From NCBI GenBank assembly GCA_003326205.1, contig LWTK01000046.1, positions 124,001 to 188,000 on the forward strand: a stretch of 64,000 nt of DNA. The letters run 5' to 3'. Below, piece by piece: positions 1-8,640 of the stretch (position 1 is the stretch's first letter; every line of letters starts with the position of its first letter). Origin of the DNA: Nostoc sp. ATCC 43529. Its GTDB lineage: Bacteria; Cyanobacteriota; Cyanobacteriia; Cyanobacteriales; Nostocaceae. The notes under the pieces are model-generated. The model did no database searches, had not been told where the DNA came from, and was given only the letters and a program-made list of their open reading frames with translations. The translations under genes and the position numbers were made by a program.

Positions 1-492
1 TTGTAGGGTATCAGCGAGTTTTTCTGGCGGTAAATCGCTAATCAAATTGTGGAACATACCCAAGGCATAACCGATTTCTTGTGCATGTGAGCGATCGTGC
101 ATGGTATCAAAGGATTGTGAATCTTCAATAAAGCTAATCGCCCGCCAAAAGGAACCGTCAGCATCTCGCCAGTGGTCTTGTTCGTTTTTAGTCAGTAGTA
201 CTTGCGGTACTTCCCAGCGACGATTTAAAGGAGTAGATTGTAATCTTTTGCGAACATGCTCAGTGAAGATACACATGTTCTGCATAATCAATTTTGGCTG
301 GCGAAATACTTGTGTATTAATACGCTGTAAGACAAAATGCTGTTGTTGTGAGGAATCTAGAGTTACTAAAAACGTGTCATTTATGTTACCACTACCAAAT
401 GATTTTGTGGCTGTAACCTTCCCTAGTCCGGCGAATTGATTGGCGATCGCAACTAGATTTTCCGTACCTTGTCTATTAAGTTCTTTTATCAT
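1..492 (-). CDS. phosphotransferase-family sugar kinase (partial)
   Basis: The reading frame is open from an ATG at 492 to the window edge, giving the first 164 residues of a longer protein. The N-terminus reads FGSGNINDTFLV, then HFVLQRINTQVF and PKLIMQNM, which is the pattern of the aminoglycoside-phosphotransferase fold enzymes close to N-acetylhexosamine 1-kinase (NahK): a glycine-rich nucleotide loop, the LQRIN strand and the ENM helix. By family, these enzymes phosphorylate the anomeric position of an amino sugar or a related small molecule in the cytoplasm. The catalytic HxDxxxxN loop would lie beyond the edge, so activity cannot be judged. A weak AGGA lies about 15 bases before the start. 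Substrate is not predictable from this part. The family call is firm, the sugar specificity is not. Confidence 0.75.
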   Translation of the reverse strand, partial: MIKELNRQGTENLVAIANQFAGLGKVTATKSFGSGNINDTFLVTLDSSQQQHFVLQRINTQVFRQPKLIMQNMCIFTEHVRKRLQSTPLNRRWEVPQVLLTKNEQDHWRDADGSFWRAISFIEDSQSFDTMHDRSHAQEIGYALGMFHNLISDLPPEKLADTLQ

Positions 493-578
493 ATTTGTGT
501 TTGTTTGTCCTGACTACTCCTCACCTACATTGCACAAAGGCAATAGGGGATATCGTAGCGCAAGTATCAAGATAATTT

Positions 579-614
579 GTAATTCGTAATTCGTAATTCG
601 TAATTTGTAATTTT
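579..614. repeat. heptad tandem repeat GTAATTC/T
   Basis: Five consecutive 7-base units of the form GTAATTC or GTAATTT. This is the short tandemly repeated repetitive (STRR) class that is typical of heterocystous cyanobacteria. No coding role is seen. Confidence 0.85.
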
Positions 615-681
615 TCAACGATCAATTTTGAAAACTACTGTATATTAATACGGGGCATGGCGCCCCGTAATCATTCACTAG

Positions 682-1986
682 TTAGCGAATCTCATCGCTA
701 TCAACCCACTCATCATAAGATGAGTCATAACCGATGTAACGAAGGAAGTATTGATGACCTTGGATTTGTTGAATCGTAGCAGAATACCAAGCTTCTTGGT
801 CATCATCCCAACATTTTACCTTTTGACCAACTGCATATCCATTGTCATCAGCAGAGCGAAGATCGCGAGTACGAATGTCATCTTCACCTACCCATTCATC
901 ATAAGATGAACCATAACCAAGGTAATGAATATAGAATTGGTCACCTTGGATCTTTTCAATTGTTCCTTGATACCAATCTTCTTCATCACCATCCCAAATT
1001 TCTACTGTTTTACTGACTGTATATTGAGTATTATCTGACTTTGCAGCAGATGAAACATCTTGAATCGGCTTTTGCGCCTCTTGTTTAATTTCCTCTTTGA
1101 CTAAAGTATATGCTTGCAAAATCACACTACGAGCAACAGTTTGAATTCCCGTATGTTCGTAGTAGTTTGTAGTTTGGTCTAGGAATGCTGCTACAAAATC
1201 TAAATTATCATCAGCAATTTGAATAAAATTACCCAAATGACTAGAAATTGATTGCGGTGTGATGCCTGTTTTTGATACTAAGCTATTCATCCACCCTTGT
1301 ACAGAGTTGAAACTCTGATTAATAAAACCAAGTTTATCGGTGGGATTATTCCCTGGTAAAGAGTTATTGACAGCTAAGAACACAGGATTTTGAGCTACTG
1401 CGCTAGTATCAGCACCACTAATAACTGATTGAATTTTCGCTAAGAAATCTGGGCCTAAAGGCAAAATTCCATCTATACAAACTAAAGCAATCATCCGCAT
1501 TAGAGATGCGTTTTGATAGTTGTTAGCTAAAGAATTGGCAAACTGTTGGGGATTAGGTTGAGGAATACCATTCAGTTTGCAGAAAGCAATAATTTCCACC
1601 GCAATTTTCAGTGCTAAATCAATCGATTGAGTTACATCTGCTTTGGGAGTAAGGTTGCTTAAAAAAGAAAGAAAACCAATTTTCTCACCAACTTTATTAG
1701 CTAAAGCCGCCGTCGCCATAGCTGTATCTGCTTTATCAATTATTTGATAAACTTTGATTGCAGACTGGTAGCCATTTTGAGGATCGTAATATAAAGCAAC
1801 AGCGCGATCGCGGATTTTTTGGATTACCTTAGCATCGCTTTCTCCCGTGATGGCGCGGATGTTATTGTCAAACCCCACCAAATTGTTCCATTCACCTGGT
1901 GCTACATAATCAAGAGCTTTTAAAACTTTGACAGTGATATTGTCAGCTGGTAATTCGTCAACCAACTGAATAATAGATTTATCCAT
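682..1986 (-). CDS. protein with two C-terminal Tudor-knot (chromo-like) domains
   Basis: 434 residues, soluble, no signal peptide. Residues about 1-310 are mostly helical with no family I recognise. Residues about 325-373 and 387-434 are two copies of one small beta domain: VEIWDGDEEDWYQGTIEKI / YIHYLGYGSSYDEWV and VKCWDDDQEAWYSATIQQI / FLRYIGYDSSYDEWV. The W-D-x-D, W-Y-x-A/G-T-I, Y-x-G-Y and S-Y-D-E-W-V pattern is that of the Tudor-knot / chromo-barrel fold found in eukaryotic MSL3, MRG15 and Esa1, where it binds RNA or methylated histone tails. In a bacterium the ligand is unknown; nucleic acid or methylated or acidic protein tails are possible. The gene stands alone, with long gaps on both sides. 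The domain call is good; the function is open. Confidence 0.7.
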   Translation of the reverse strand: MDKSIIQLVDELPADNITVKVLKALDYVAPGEWNNLVGFDNNIRAITGESDAKVIQKIRDRAVALYYDPQNGYQSAIKVYQIIDKADTAMATAALANKVGEKIGFLSFLSNLTPKADVTQSIDLALKIAVEIIAFCKLNGIPQPNPQQFANSLANNYQNASLMRMIALVCIDGILPLGPDFLAKIQSVISGADTSAVAQNPVFLAVNNSLPGNNPTDKLGFINQSFNSVQGWMNSLVSKTGITPQSISSHLGNFIQIADDNLDFVAAFLDQTTNYYEHTGIQTVARSVILQAYTLVKEEIKQEAQKPIQDVSSAAKSDNTQYTVSKTVEIWDGDEEDWYQGTIEKIQGDQFYIHYLGYGSSYDEWVGEDDIRTRDLRSADDNGYAVGQKVKCWDDDQEAWYSATIQQIQGHQYFLRYIGYDSSYDEWVDSDEIR

Positions 1987-2302
1987 CAGCCGATCCTCAA
2001 AAGTCTAAACGATTCTTACAATACGGATCATATTTGCCAGATAACCAGTGCCAATTGCTACTTCAAAAGCCAGCTATTGTGGTTAACATTGCGTGAATTA
2101 CTGAACCGTATTCATAGAGTTCCCAGAATCGGCGAAAAAATAACTTTCAAGAAAGCGATACGTTAAACTGCCCTTCAGGGCTAAGATCCCCGACTTCTTC
2201 AAGAAGTCGGGGATCTGACCACCGCTAACCCATCAAAATACCCGATTTTTTCAAGAAGTCGGGTATCCGGTCTGAATTCTGGCTCCTGAATTCTGACTCA
2301 TT
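1987..2302. other. intergenic spacer with two palindromic elements
   Basis: 316 bases between the Tudor-knot gene and the DUF218 gene, both on the minus strand. It holds two copies of the CCCCGACTTCTT/AAGAAGTCGGGG palindrome, listed separately. The rest gives no ORF or RNA that I recognise. Confidence 0.6.
2184..2216. repeat. perfect palindrome, dispersed family 'CCCCGACTTCTT'
   Basis: The arm agatccccgacttctt (16 bases) is followed by one base and its exact reverse complement. A degenerate second copy lies at 2239-2266 (atacccga...tcgggtat), and further decayed copies lie at 28636-28660 and 59831-59862. The multiple copies and symmetry mark a small dispersed palindromic repeat family rather than a gene-specific terminator, although a transcript would fold here. 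Confidence 0.85.
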
Positions 2303-2992
2303 TCAGTTTTTCCAACTCAAAAACCGCGCATAAATATAAGCAATTGTTTCATCAAGAACAGTCCGCACACCTTGGCTAGAACCCCACCATTTCTCTGGAT
2401 CGTAATCTTGAGTTTTGGCAGCAATTATGCCAACTTGAATTTTTGGATTGAGTATTTTTTTAAAAATTAACCAACTCCTACGGGTATGAACATCCAAGGA
2501 AAAAAGATTAATTGATTCTACTTTTATATTGGAATTAGATAGCCAGCGATAAAATTCGGCAGCAGAGGCGTAGCTACGATCTTTAACTACATAAGGTGTG
2601 GGAACAGCTACTACTTTTTCTGCTTCTAAACCGAGTTTATTGAAGGTGGCGGCTGTGACTTCTGCGAAATTATCGTATCCAGTAAGATAAGTTCCTTTTC
2701 CTAATGTACCTCCGGTAGTAATTATTTGACGATAAGAACCGTTTTTAAATTCAATTAACGCTTCTTCTATAGCGTAATCTGGTAGCCATCCTTCAACAAC
2801 TAATATTTCTGCTGATTTGAGAGGGGAAGTTACGGCGAGATATGAGTGTACATGAGTAATACTGAAGAATATTAAATAAGCAACCACAGCGATTGCAATC
2901 GCCCACCCCGGAGCCGTAAGTGTCCACATTTCTTGGCGTTTTATTAATTTGATTTTTGAAAATTTTTGACGCCGACGTTTTTTTGTCTGCAT
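2303..2992 (-). CDS. DUF218 / YdcF-ElyC-like membrane-anchored protein
   Basis: 229 residues. A basic N-terminus is followed by one membrane segment at about residues 29-49, and the rest is probably periplasmic. The body has the DUF218 pattern: AEILVVEGWLPDYAIEEAL, IITTGGTLGKGTYL, then KVVAVPTPYVVKDRSYASA and INLFSLDVHTRRS. Relatives are SanA, YdcF and ElyC, which affect envelope integrity and peptidoglycan precursor handling in enterobacteria, with biochemistry still unclear. The start codon overlaps the stop of the upstream DUF2301 gene as TAATG, so the two are almost certainly co-translated. Confidence 0.75.
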   Translation of the reverse strand: MQTKKRRRQKFSKIKLIKRQEMWTLTAPGWAIAIAVVAYLIFFSITHVHSYLAVTSPLKSAEILVVEGWLPDYAIEEALIEFKNGSYRQIITTGGTLGKGTYLTGYDNFAEVTAATFNKLGLEAEKVVAVPTPYVVKDRSYASAAEFYRWLSNSNIKVESINLFSLDVHTRRSWLIFKKILNPKIQVGIIAAKTQDYDPEKWWGSSQGVRTVLDETIAYIYARFLSWKN

Positions 2993-3648
2993 TAAACTTT
3001 AGCTAGACGCTGTTCTTTCAAGTAAGTAAATACAGACTTATCGCCAATATCCGCAGGAATTGGTTGCACTGTCTTTCGCAAAGCAAATACCAAAAACAAA
3101 GTTGCCCAAATTCCTAATAAAATACCTTCCCACTGAATTGGTAAAACTCCTACTAAATGTCCTAATAATAGTAGCGGGACTATTGGAGTTAATACTTTAG
3201 TTTCCAGGCGATTGAAGCAAAAAGCTTCTTTAAAATAAATACCTGTCAAAGCAACAAAGACAAAACCAATTCCAAATAAACTAAGAGGCTGGTTATAAAC
3301 AGTAACAGCCAAAGGTTCACTAGTAGATAGTGCTAAAATTACCGATGCGATAGTACCGATCGCCCAAAAAATTTGCAACATTCGGTGCAGTATTATCATG
3401 TAGATATGAATCGTAAATAAACTTACACCGAGAGCCAAAATAAAACAAGTATATAGAGGTGTCAGCGCACTTAGAACAGTCGGGTTATTATTAAGCAGAA
3501 TTAAACCGCTACCGATGGCAAAGCTGAGTGCAGCTATCATTAACCCAGCGCGGTAAATAATTACGCCAGTGCGATCGTGTGAAGTAATTGTAAATTCCCC
3601 AAACTGACCTTGATAAACTTGTGGTGCAGGTAGTGTTTGCGTAGTCAT
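2992..3648 (-). CDS. DUF2301 integral membrane protein
   Basis: 218 residues with about six hydrophobic segments after a soluble N-terminus that reads YQGQFGEFTITSHDRTGVI. The overall pattern, including the conserved FKEAFCFNRLETK segment between membrane helices, is that of the cyanobacterial and plastid-lineage DUF2301 family, whose function is not known. It is the first gene of a two-gene unit with the DUF218 gene, whose ATG shares its last base with this stop codon. The coupling suggests an envelope role, which is inference only. Confidence 0.75.
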   Translation of the reverse strand: MTTQTLPAPQVYQGQFGEFTITSHDRTGVIIYRAGLMIAALSFAIGSGLILLNNNPTVLSALTPLYTCFILALGVSLFTIHIYMIILHRMLQIFWAIGTIASVILALSTSEPLAVTVYNQPLSLFGIGFVFVALTGIYFKEAFCFNRLETKVLTPIVPLLLLGHLVGVLPIQWEGILLGIWATLFLVFALRKTVQPIPADIGDKSVFTYLKEQRLAKV

Positions 3649-3920
3649 AGCTAAGAATGTAGTTATGATTCCTGAGTGAGTAGTACGGTAAATTGCTGAA
3701 TGGTTACTTTTATTATTATCGGCAATGATACGAATTTAATGTGAGTATTTCTAAAAGTATGCTCTAGGATATATGAATAATCAGATTTTTGAATTTAGGA
3801 TGTGTTGACCTTTGAGGGTTGACTGATAAGATCCTGTTGGTTCAAAGAGTTGAACAAACAAGAATACACTGGCCACTGTGAACCGTCAACAGTCAACAAT
3901 CAACAGTTCTGCTTTTGTCA

Positions 3921-4721
3921 TCAAAACAAGACATGTAGGGCATCTTGTAAATTAAGCTCTAACTGTAAGTGAGCATTGCCGCTATTGACGGCAATTTCTA
4001 CCCAGCCGTGGCTGCCAACCAAAGCCATCGCCTCTCCCACTTTGACATTACTATAAGTTTCACATCCTGGTATACTCAACCCAGTAGCCTGTACGTACCA
4101 GGTTTTACCTTCAACGTAACTTCCAGGAATGTTGCTCACTAAGTTGCCAAAGCGATCGATATATTGAATGCAACCCACTACACCAGTTGTTGTCTGCTGG
4201 CACTCATCAATATCCAGCTTCACCAAACTGGCTGGATCGATTTCTTGTCCTAGCTGTTTGAGGGGGACACCACTGGCAAGATAAGCTCCCACTGGTGCAA
4301 AAATATCTCTACCGTGAAAAGTCTTGCTTGGTTGAGGAGTTAGCCAAAAGTTAAGATTTGTGAGTTCCACAGCTGCTATCGCCGGATTCTGGCTTAATAC
4401 TCCGCTGAAAATGCCATTATCTGGGCCGACGAAAAACCCTTGAGCAAATTGTACTGCGATCGCCCGTCGCCTGTTGCCCACACCTGGATCTACCACTGCT
4501 ACATGGACTGTCCCAACTGGGAAATAAGGGTAAGCATTCATCAAAGAAAACCGGGCTGCGGCCAAGTCTTGGGGCGGAATTTGATGTGTCAAGTCTACCA
4601 CCATGATTTGAGAGTTAATTTGGGCTATTACTCCTTTCATCACCCCCACATAGACATCGCGATCGCCAAAATCGCTTAGCAAAGTCACCAGTGGTTGTCG
4701 ATCTATCCTATTCTCAGGCAT
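3921..4721 (-). CDS. SAM hydroxide adenosyltransferase (DUF62 family)
   Basis: 266 residues. The family cleaves S-adenosylmethionine to adenosine and methionine with water or hydroxide as nucleophile and is homologous to fluorinase and chlorinase. Visible signatures are VTLLSDFGDRDVYVGVMKG near the N-terminus, VAVVDPGVGNRRRAI with the DPGVG loop, FVGPDNGIF, and FHGRDIFAPVGA. Length and motif order match the two-domain family. None of the residues suggests a halogenase rather than a hydrolase. It is a single gene with its own flanking spacers. Physiological role is unclear; SAM pool control is often proposed. Confidence 0.9.
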   Translation of the reverse strand: MPENRIDRQPLVTLLSDFGDRDVYVGVMKGVIAQINSQIMVVDLTHQIPPQDLAAARFSLMNAYPYFPVGTVHVAVVDPGVGNRRRAIAVQFAQGFFVGPDNGIFSGVLSQNPAIAAVELTNLNFWLTPQPSKTFHGRDIFAPVGAYLASGVPLKQLGQEIDPASLVKLDIDECQQTTTGVVGCIQYIDRFGNLVSNIPGSYVEGKTWYVQATGLSIPGCETYSNVKVGEAMALVGSHGWVEIAVNSGNAHLQLELNLQDALHVLF

Positions 4722-4830
4722 GGTTTGACTAAAATTTAGATTTATTCAAAAATTTCTGTAGCAACAGCTACAAAATATATGCTATGTTAAGGATAGAAGA
4801 CATAAAGGCAAAAATTAAGAGGTAATTCTT

Positions 4831-4986
4831 ATGAATCAAGGTAGATTACAAGCTGCTAGAAAAGCCAGAGAAGCTCACAGACAGAATATTCAAAAAAGCC
4901 TAGAACATCGCTTGCAAGTAGCCAGAGCAAAAGGCGACGAACAGCTGATTCGTCAACTAGAAGCTGAGATGAAATATTCCAACTAA
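4831..4986 (+). CDS. 51-residue conserved cyanobacterial protein
   Basis: A short ORF with a good ribosome binding site (AAGAGGTAA about 6 bases before ATG) and a Rho-independent terminator directly after it. The product starts MNQGRLQAARKAREAHRQN and is rich in Arg, Lys, Gln and Glu, almost certainly a single amphipathic helix ending in QLEAEMKYSN. I recall similar small proteins across filamentous cyanobacteria but no function. A helical, basic protein of this size could bind RNA or a partner protein, which is speculation. It is too short for most gene-finder cut-offs, but the RBS and terminator make it convincing. Confidence 0.8.
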   Translation: MNQGRLQAARKAREAHRQNIQKSLEHRLQVARAKGDEQLIRQLEAEMKYSN

Positions 4987-5020
4987 ATCAAGTTTTCAGT
5001 GTTCATAGTTTTGTTGTGTA

Positions 5021-5043
5021 CCCCGCTACAGCGGGTTTTTTTG
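5021..5043 (+). terminator. Rho-independent terminator of the 51-aa gene
   Basis: The stem CCCGC / GCGGG with a short TACA loop is followed at once by seven T residues, 35 bases after the stop of the small plus-strand gene. Confidence 0.85.
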
Positions 5044-5098
5044 TTTTCTGTCAAGGCACTAGACGCGATAAATTGCCGTCTGTGCGATTGGACTTTTT

Positions 5099-5698
5099 CT
5101 ACCAAACTTTACTCATATTTAAAATAAAACCAGGCAATATGGGGTCGCCACTGATGGTAGCAGGATTATCTAAACATTCCTCTGATAATCCAGGGCGATA
5201 AATATAGACTTTGTGTTGCTTACGGTCAATTAACCAGCCTAACTGTATTCCTGGCTCATTCATATACTCCTCCATTTTTTCCTTCAAAGTTTGGAGGTTG
5301 TCGCTAGGAGATTTGAGTTCAACTACAAAATCTGGGCAAATCGGGGCAAATTTTTCTTGTTGTTTTGGAGATAGAGAATTCCACCGTTCTAGTTTAATCC
5401 AGGAAGCATCTGGAGAGCGTTCTGCACCTGTTGATAGCTTAAATCCAGTACTAGAGCTAAAAGTGATACCTGTACCATCCTGTTCCGACCACACCCATAA
5501 CTGTCCTGAGATATTAATTTCTCGGTTTCCTGTCTCTGAACCAGTAGGAGGCATAATTACCAATTCTCCAAATTTATTGCGCTCAATGCGTAAATCACGA
5601 TTTACTTGACAGAACTCAAAAAATTGTTCGTCTGTCATTTGCATTGATGACGGAATCTGCAAAACCAAGGGGGATGAAAACATGGGGATTTCCTCCAA
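5099..5698 (-). CDS. Uma2-family (DUF820) PD-(D/E)xK nuclease-fold protein
   Basis: 199 residues. The Uma2/DUF820 layout is clear: MTDEQFFEFCQVNRDLRIERN, then IMPPTGSETGNREINI, STGFKLSTGAERSPDASWI, and the catalytic-type core PDFVVELKSPSDN, where the Asp and the ELK triplet form the PD-(D/E)xK centre. The C-terminal GIQLGWLIDRKQHKVYIYRPG strand is also typical. The family is hugely expanded in cyanobacteria and is listed as putative endonuclease, but no cellular role is established. The start may be internal (MFSSPLV, six residues in). Confidence 0.9.
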   Translation of the reverse strand: MEEIPMFSSPLVLQIPSSMQMTDEQFFEFCQVNRDLRIERNKFGELVIMPPTGSETGNREINISGQLWVWSEQDGTGITFSSSTGFKLSTGAERSPDASWIKLERWNSLSPKQQEKFAPICPDFVVELKSPSDNLQTLKEKMEEYMNEPGIQLGWLIDRKQHKVYIYRPGLSEECLDNPATISGDPILPGFILNMSKVW

Positions 5699-5729
5699 GT
5701 TTGGATGTTAGCCCAGTGACTTTATTCTC

Positions 5730-5775
5730 ACGCAAAGACGCAAAGCCGCCAACCTAAATCTTGGCGTCTTTGCGT
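5730..5775. repeat. inverted repeat ACGCAAAGACGC ... GCGTCTTTGCGT
   Basis: Two perfect 12-base arms separated by 22 bases in the spacer between the peroxiredoxin stop and the Uma2 start. The arm resembles the ACGCAAAGACGC sequences dispersed in cyanobacterial genomes. It could form a hairpin downstream of the peroxiredoxin transcript. Confidence 0.7.
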
Positions 5776-5800
5776 CTAATGCAGGAAATCATTTTCAGAT

Positions 5801-6439
5801 TTACTTGTTAGGCTGAGGAGTTAAGCGCAGATAAGGTTTAACTTCCTCATAGCCTTTGGGGAATTTCTCTTTGAGGACTTCTGGATCTTTGAGTGAGGGG
5901 ACAATTACGACATCCTCTCCATCTTTCCAGTCAGCTGGGGTCGCCACGCTGTATTTATCAGTCAATTGCAGAGAATCGATGACCCGCAAAAGTTCGTCAA
6001 AGTTACGTCCTGTGCTGGGGGGATATGTGAAAGTGAGACGGAGTTTTTTGTTGGGGTCAATTACGAAAACCGATCGCACCGTTACAGCTGCGTTGGCATT
6101 GGGGTGGATCATATCATAAAGGTCAGAAACCTTGCGATCCTCGTCTGCCAAAATTGGGTAGTTAAGAGTCGTGCTTTGAGTTTCTTCGATATCTCCTATC
6201 CAGCCGTTGTGTGATTCAACATTATCGACGCTAAGTGCGATCGCTTTGACATTGCGCTTGTCAAATTCTGGTTTGAGCTTGGCAACTGTGCCCAGTTCTG
6301 TTGTACAAACAGGTGTAAAATCAGCAGGGTGAGAGAACAGCACAACCCAGCTGTCGCCTGCCCATTCGTAAAAATCGATGTCGCCGTGTGTTGAGGCTTG
6401 TTTAAAGTTAGGTACTGTATCACCTAAATGGAGAGCCAT
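5801..6439 (-). CDS. 1-Cys peroxiredoxin (Prx6 type)
   Basis: 212 residues from the ATG at 6439 (MALHLGDTVPNFKQ). The ORF extends 19 codons further, but this start matches the family N-terminus and has AGGGA about 10 bases upstream. The peroxidatic cysteine is Cys45 in HPADFTPVCTTELG. I see no second cysteine, so it is a 1-Cys enzyme that needs an external reductant. The long C-terminal arm (ATPADWKDGEDVVIVPS and EKFPKGYEEVKPYLRLTPQP) is diagnostic of the Prx6 subgroup. It reduces hydrogen peroxide and alkyl or lipid hydroperoxides in the cytoplasm. Confidence 0.93.
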   Translation of the reverse strand: MALHLGDTVPNFKQASTHGDIDFYEWAGDSWVVLFSHPADFTPVCTTELGTVAKLKPEFDKRNVKAIALSVDNVESHNGWIGDIEETQSTTLNYPILADEDRKVSDLYDMIHPNANAAVTVRSVFVIDPNKKLRLTFTYPPSTGRNFDELLRVIDSLQLTDKYSVATPADWKDGEDVVIVPSLKDPEVLKEKFPKGYEEVKPYLRLTPQPNK

Positions 6440-6539
6440 GTGAGATTCCCTGTAGTTAGAAAAGCATCTGTGTTCTACTTTGTCATCATGACACAAAACC
6501 CCTATTCCCCAATCGGGCTTTAGCGGTTTTAAACAAAAT

Positions 6540-6735
6540 TTTAGGTTGTCAAGACTCTCGTATAAGGGAATGGGGAATGGGGACTGGGGAGATGAGAAGA
6601 TTGAGAGATGGGGAGTTAATAGTGCTGAGTTAGGAGGGAGGAGTTAAGAATTATTCTCCTTATCCCCTTGTCTCCCTTGTCTCCTCCGCCTCTTCCCTAG
6701 TCACCAATCCCCAGTCCCCAGTCGCTTTTCCCAAC
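6540..6735. repeat. low-complexity 'GGGGACTGGGGA' / 'CCCCAGTCCCCA' region
   Basis: The spacer between the peroxiredoxin and the membrane protein gene carries a GGGGAATGGGGACTGGGGA run and, about 100 bases later, its complement-like CCAATCCCCAGTCCCCAG, so the two could pair. Such strings recur in this window (13911-13970, 17280-17300, 27204-27240, 46900-46950) and are non-coding filler with hairpin potential. Confidence 0.7.
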
Positions 6736-6736
6736 G

Positions 6737-7453
6737 ATGATTGCAATACTTTTACTTTTGACTATCGGTGTTATCCTCAGCACAACCGCAAGTTTTATTT
6801 TTGGAGTTCCGTGGTTGATGCCGATTTTGGGTGCTGCTGTACCCTATCCGATTTTCTTTTTACAAGTGCGTCGTCAACAATATAAAAGTGCTTTTTGGTG
6901 GATGTTACTGTGGGGAGTGTTGCAGAGTATTGCAGTAATTGTAGCAACAGCGATCGCCCCGCAAACAGCAGCAAAAGTCATCCTTCGCGGACAGTCATAC
7001 ACTACGGAAATGTTGCACTGGATTCGCACAGGAGAAGGTATGGAAGGGAAACTTAGTTTGTTTTTACCAAACCATTTATTGCACTATGGGATTTTTTGTA
7101 TTTTGTGTATTGTCACCATCAGTAGCGCCGCATTAATCTTTGGCACTTGGATGCTAAATTATATGAATTTCTATGTTGCAGAATTGGTAAAAATGAGTGC
7201 TAAACCTTGGTTAGCAGCTATTTTAGGGTGGTATCCTTGGTCAATTGTGCGGGTAATTGGGTTTATTGCAACTGGGGTGGCTTTAGCTGCATTAGGATTA
7301 AATTTATTAACTCGCATTAGAGGCGAAGTTCCTAAATCTACTTTTCCGAAAACTTATATGTTAATTGGAATTACTTTTGTAATTGCAGATATTATTATCA
7401 AAGCAATTCTAGCGCCCATTTGGCAAAAACTACTGTTGTCTGCGTTGGGTTAA
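6737..7453 (+). CDS. multi-pass membrane protein of unknown function
   Basis: 238 residues with about six hydrophobic segments (near residues 1-22, 25-45, 58-76, 115-140, 180-200, 212-232), a short loop containing TTEMLHWIRTGEGMEG, and few charged residues. I do not recognise the family; it looks like a conserved cyanobacterial membrane protein. Its stop codon overlaps that of the convergent hpsP gene by three bases, so the two transcripts must read into each other. No convincing RBS is seen because the upstream region is repeat DNA, so the start is provisional. Possible role in polysaccharide export is suggested only by position. Confidence 0.65.
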   Translation: MIAILLLLTIGVILSTTASFIFGVPWLMPILGAAVPYPIFFLQVRRQQYKSAFWWMLLWGVLQSIAVIVATAIAPQTAAKVILRGQSYTTEMLHWIRTGEGMEGKLSLFLPNHLLHYGIFCILCIVTISSAALIFGTWMLNYMNFYVAELVKMSAKPWLAAILGWYPWSIVRVIGFIATGVALAALGLNLLTRIRGEVPKSTFPKTYMLIGITFVIADIIIKAILAPIWQKLLLSALG

Positions 7454-8640
7454 ATTAATTTATTTGCCAAAATTTTCTCATAGGCCTTGATTGTTTGCTT
7501 AGCGATCGCATCCCAACTAAAATTTACATAAGCATATTTGTGGGCATTTAATCCCCGTCGTTGTCGTTCTGTAGGATTTTGCAAAGCTACTTGCAGTAAA
7601 TCCACCAGTGCTTCAACATCTGTTGTACCCACCCAACCTGACTCACTATCACGTATTTGTTGACAAATATGCACTTGGTCAGAAATGACTACAGGTATTC
7701 CTGCTAGCATCGCTTCAGCTACAGCAATGCCAAAATTTTCATAGTAGGAAGGTAAGACGAATAAATCAGCAGCTTGTAGTAAACTAGCTTTTAATTCACC
7801 AGTAACAAAGCCAGTAATTGTAGTGTGCGATCGTAATAGTGAATTTTGAATTTGAGATTTTATCTTTTCTTCGTAATCTGGATCTTGAGGATTTGTGCCA
7901 GCTAAAACAAAATGAAACTTATAACCAACGGATAACAATTTTTCTAACGCTGGAATTAACAAATTTAACCCTTTTTTTGGGTCGATTCTTGACATAAATA
8001 ATACCAACGGTATCTCATCAGGAATATTAAATCGCTGACGCGTTATATTCCTCCCCTCTCTTCCTCTTACTCCCTCTTCTTTTACTCCCAAGGGAATTAC
8101 CAAATCTGGCGTCGAAACTCCAAATCGTTCTGATATTTTAGCTTCTTGTTCGCTAGTAAAATGAATTGCTGCCGCACCAGCTAAATTTTGGCGTTCTATA
8201 ATTGCTGTATAAATCTGCTTTAATTGCTTTTTTTTGCGTAAATCAGCCGGATCGAGAGTACCTAAGGGACGCAAAATATAAGGTAGCTTTTGCTGACGAC
8301 ACACAATAGCAGCAGCACTACTTATAGGCGAAAATAAAGCATGAATATGTGCAATGTCAAATTCCTGACCATGACGTTTTAGCCACTTTAATAAATCTAG
8401 AGAAAATTTGTAGCGACGAAATGGCGCACAACGAAAATAAATGATTTCATAACCATCTTGTTTAATTGGACGATTTAAAGGAACATCCAAAGGTATTTGA
8501 CCTGTATCGCCATTACTATCAGTTGTCAAAATTGTAACTTCTACTCCCTCTTTCACCAACGCTGGAGCTAATCCCAGTACCATTTGACTAGGGCCACCAT
8601 AAATCAAAGAAATTGAAGGAACAATTTGTAAAATTTTCAT
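7450..8640 (-). CDS. hpsP: GT4 glycosyltransferase, HpsP-like
   Basis: 396 residues from the ATG at 8640 (MKILQIVPSISLIYGGPSQ). The ORF opens six codons earlier, but those lie in a CAAATGACAAATGA heptad repeat and are probably not used. Two Rossmann domains are visible: an acceptor-side domain with GGPSQMVLGLAP and HIHALFSP, and a nucleotide-sugar domain with LVLFMSRIDPKKGLNLLIPAL and the E-x7-E motif in SYYENFGIAVAEAMLAGIP. It resembles HpsP of the hormogonium polysaccharide cluster and is the last gene of the hps block. It would add a sugar to the hormogonium gliding polysaccharide on the cytoplasmic membrane face. A low-complexity KEEGVRGREGR stretch at about residue 190 looks like translated repeat DNA. 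Confidence 0.82.
   Translation of the reverse strand: MKILQIVPSISLIYGGPSQMVLGLAPALVKEGVEVTILTTDSNGDTGQIPLDVPLNRPIKQDGYEIIYFRCAPFRRYKFSLDLLKWLKRHGQEFDIAHIHALFSPISSAAAIVCRQQKLPYILRPLGTLDPADLRKKKQLKQIYTAIIERQNLAGAAAIHFTSEQEAKISERFGVSTPDLVIPLGVKEEGVRGREGRNITRQRFNIPDEIPLVLFMSRIDPKKGLNLLIPALEKLLSVGYKFHFVLAGTNPQDPDYEEKIKSQIQNSLLRSHTTITGFVTGELKASLLQAADLFVLPSYYENFGIAVAEAMLAGIPVVISDQVHICQQIRDSESGWVGTTDVEALVDLLQVALQNPTERQRRGLNAHKYAYVNFSWDAIAKQTIKAYEKILANKLI

Noticed and set aside
5016..5201. Plus-strand 61-codon ORF downstream of the small gene
   Set aside because: It runs over a terminator and then antisense to the Uma2 gene.
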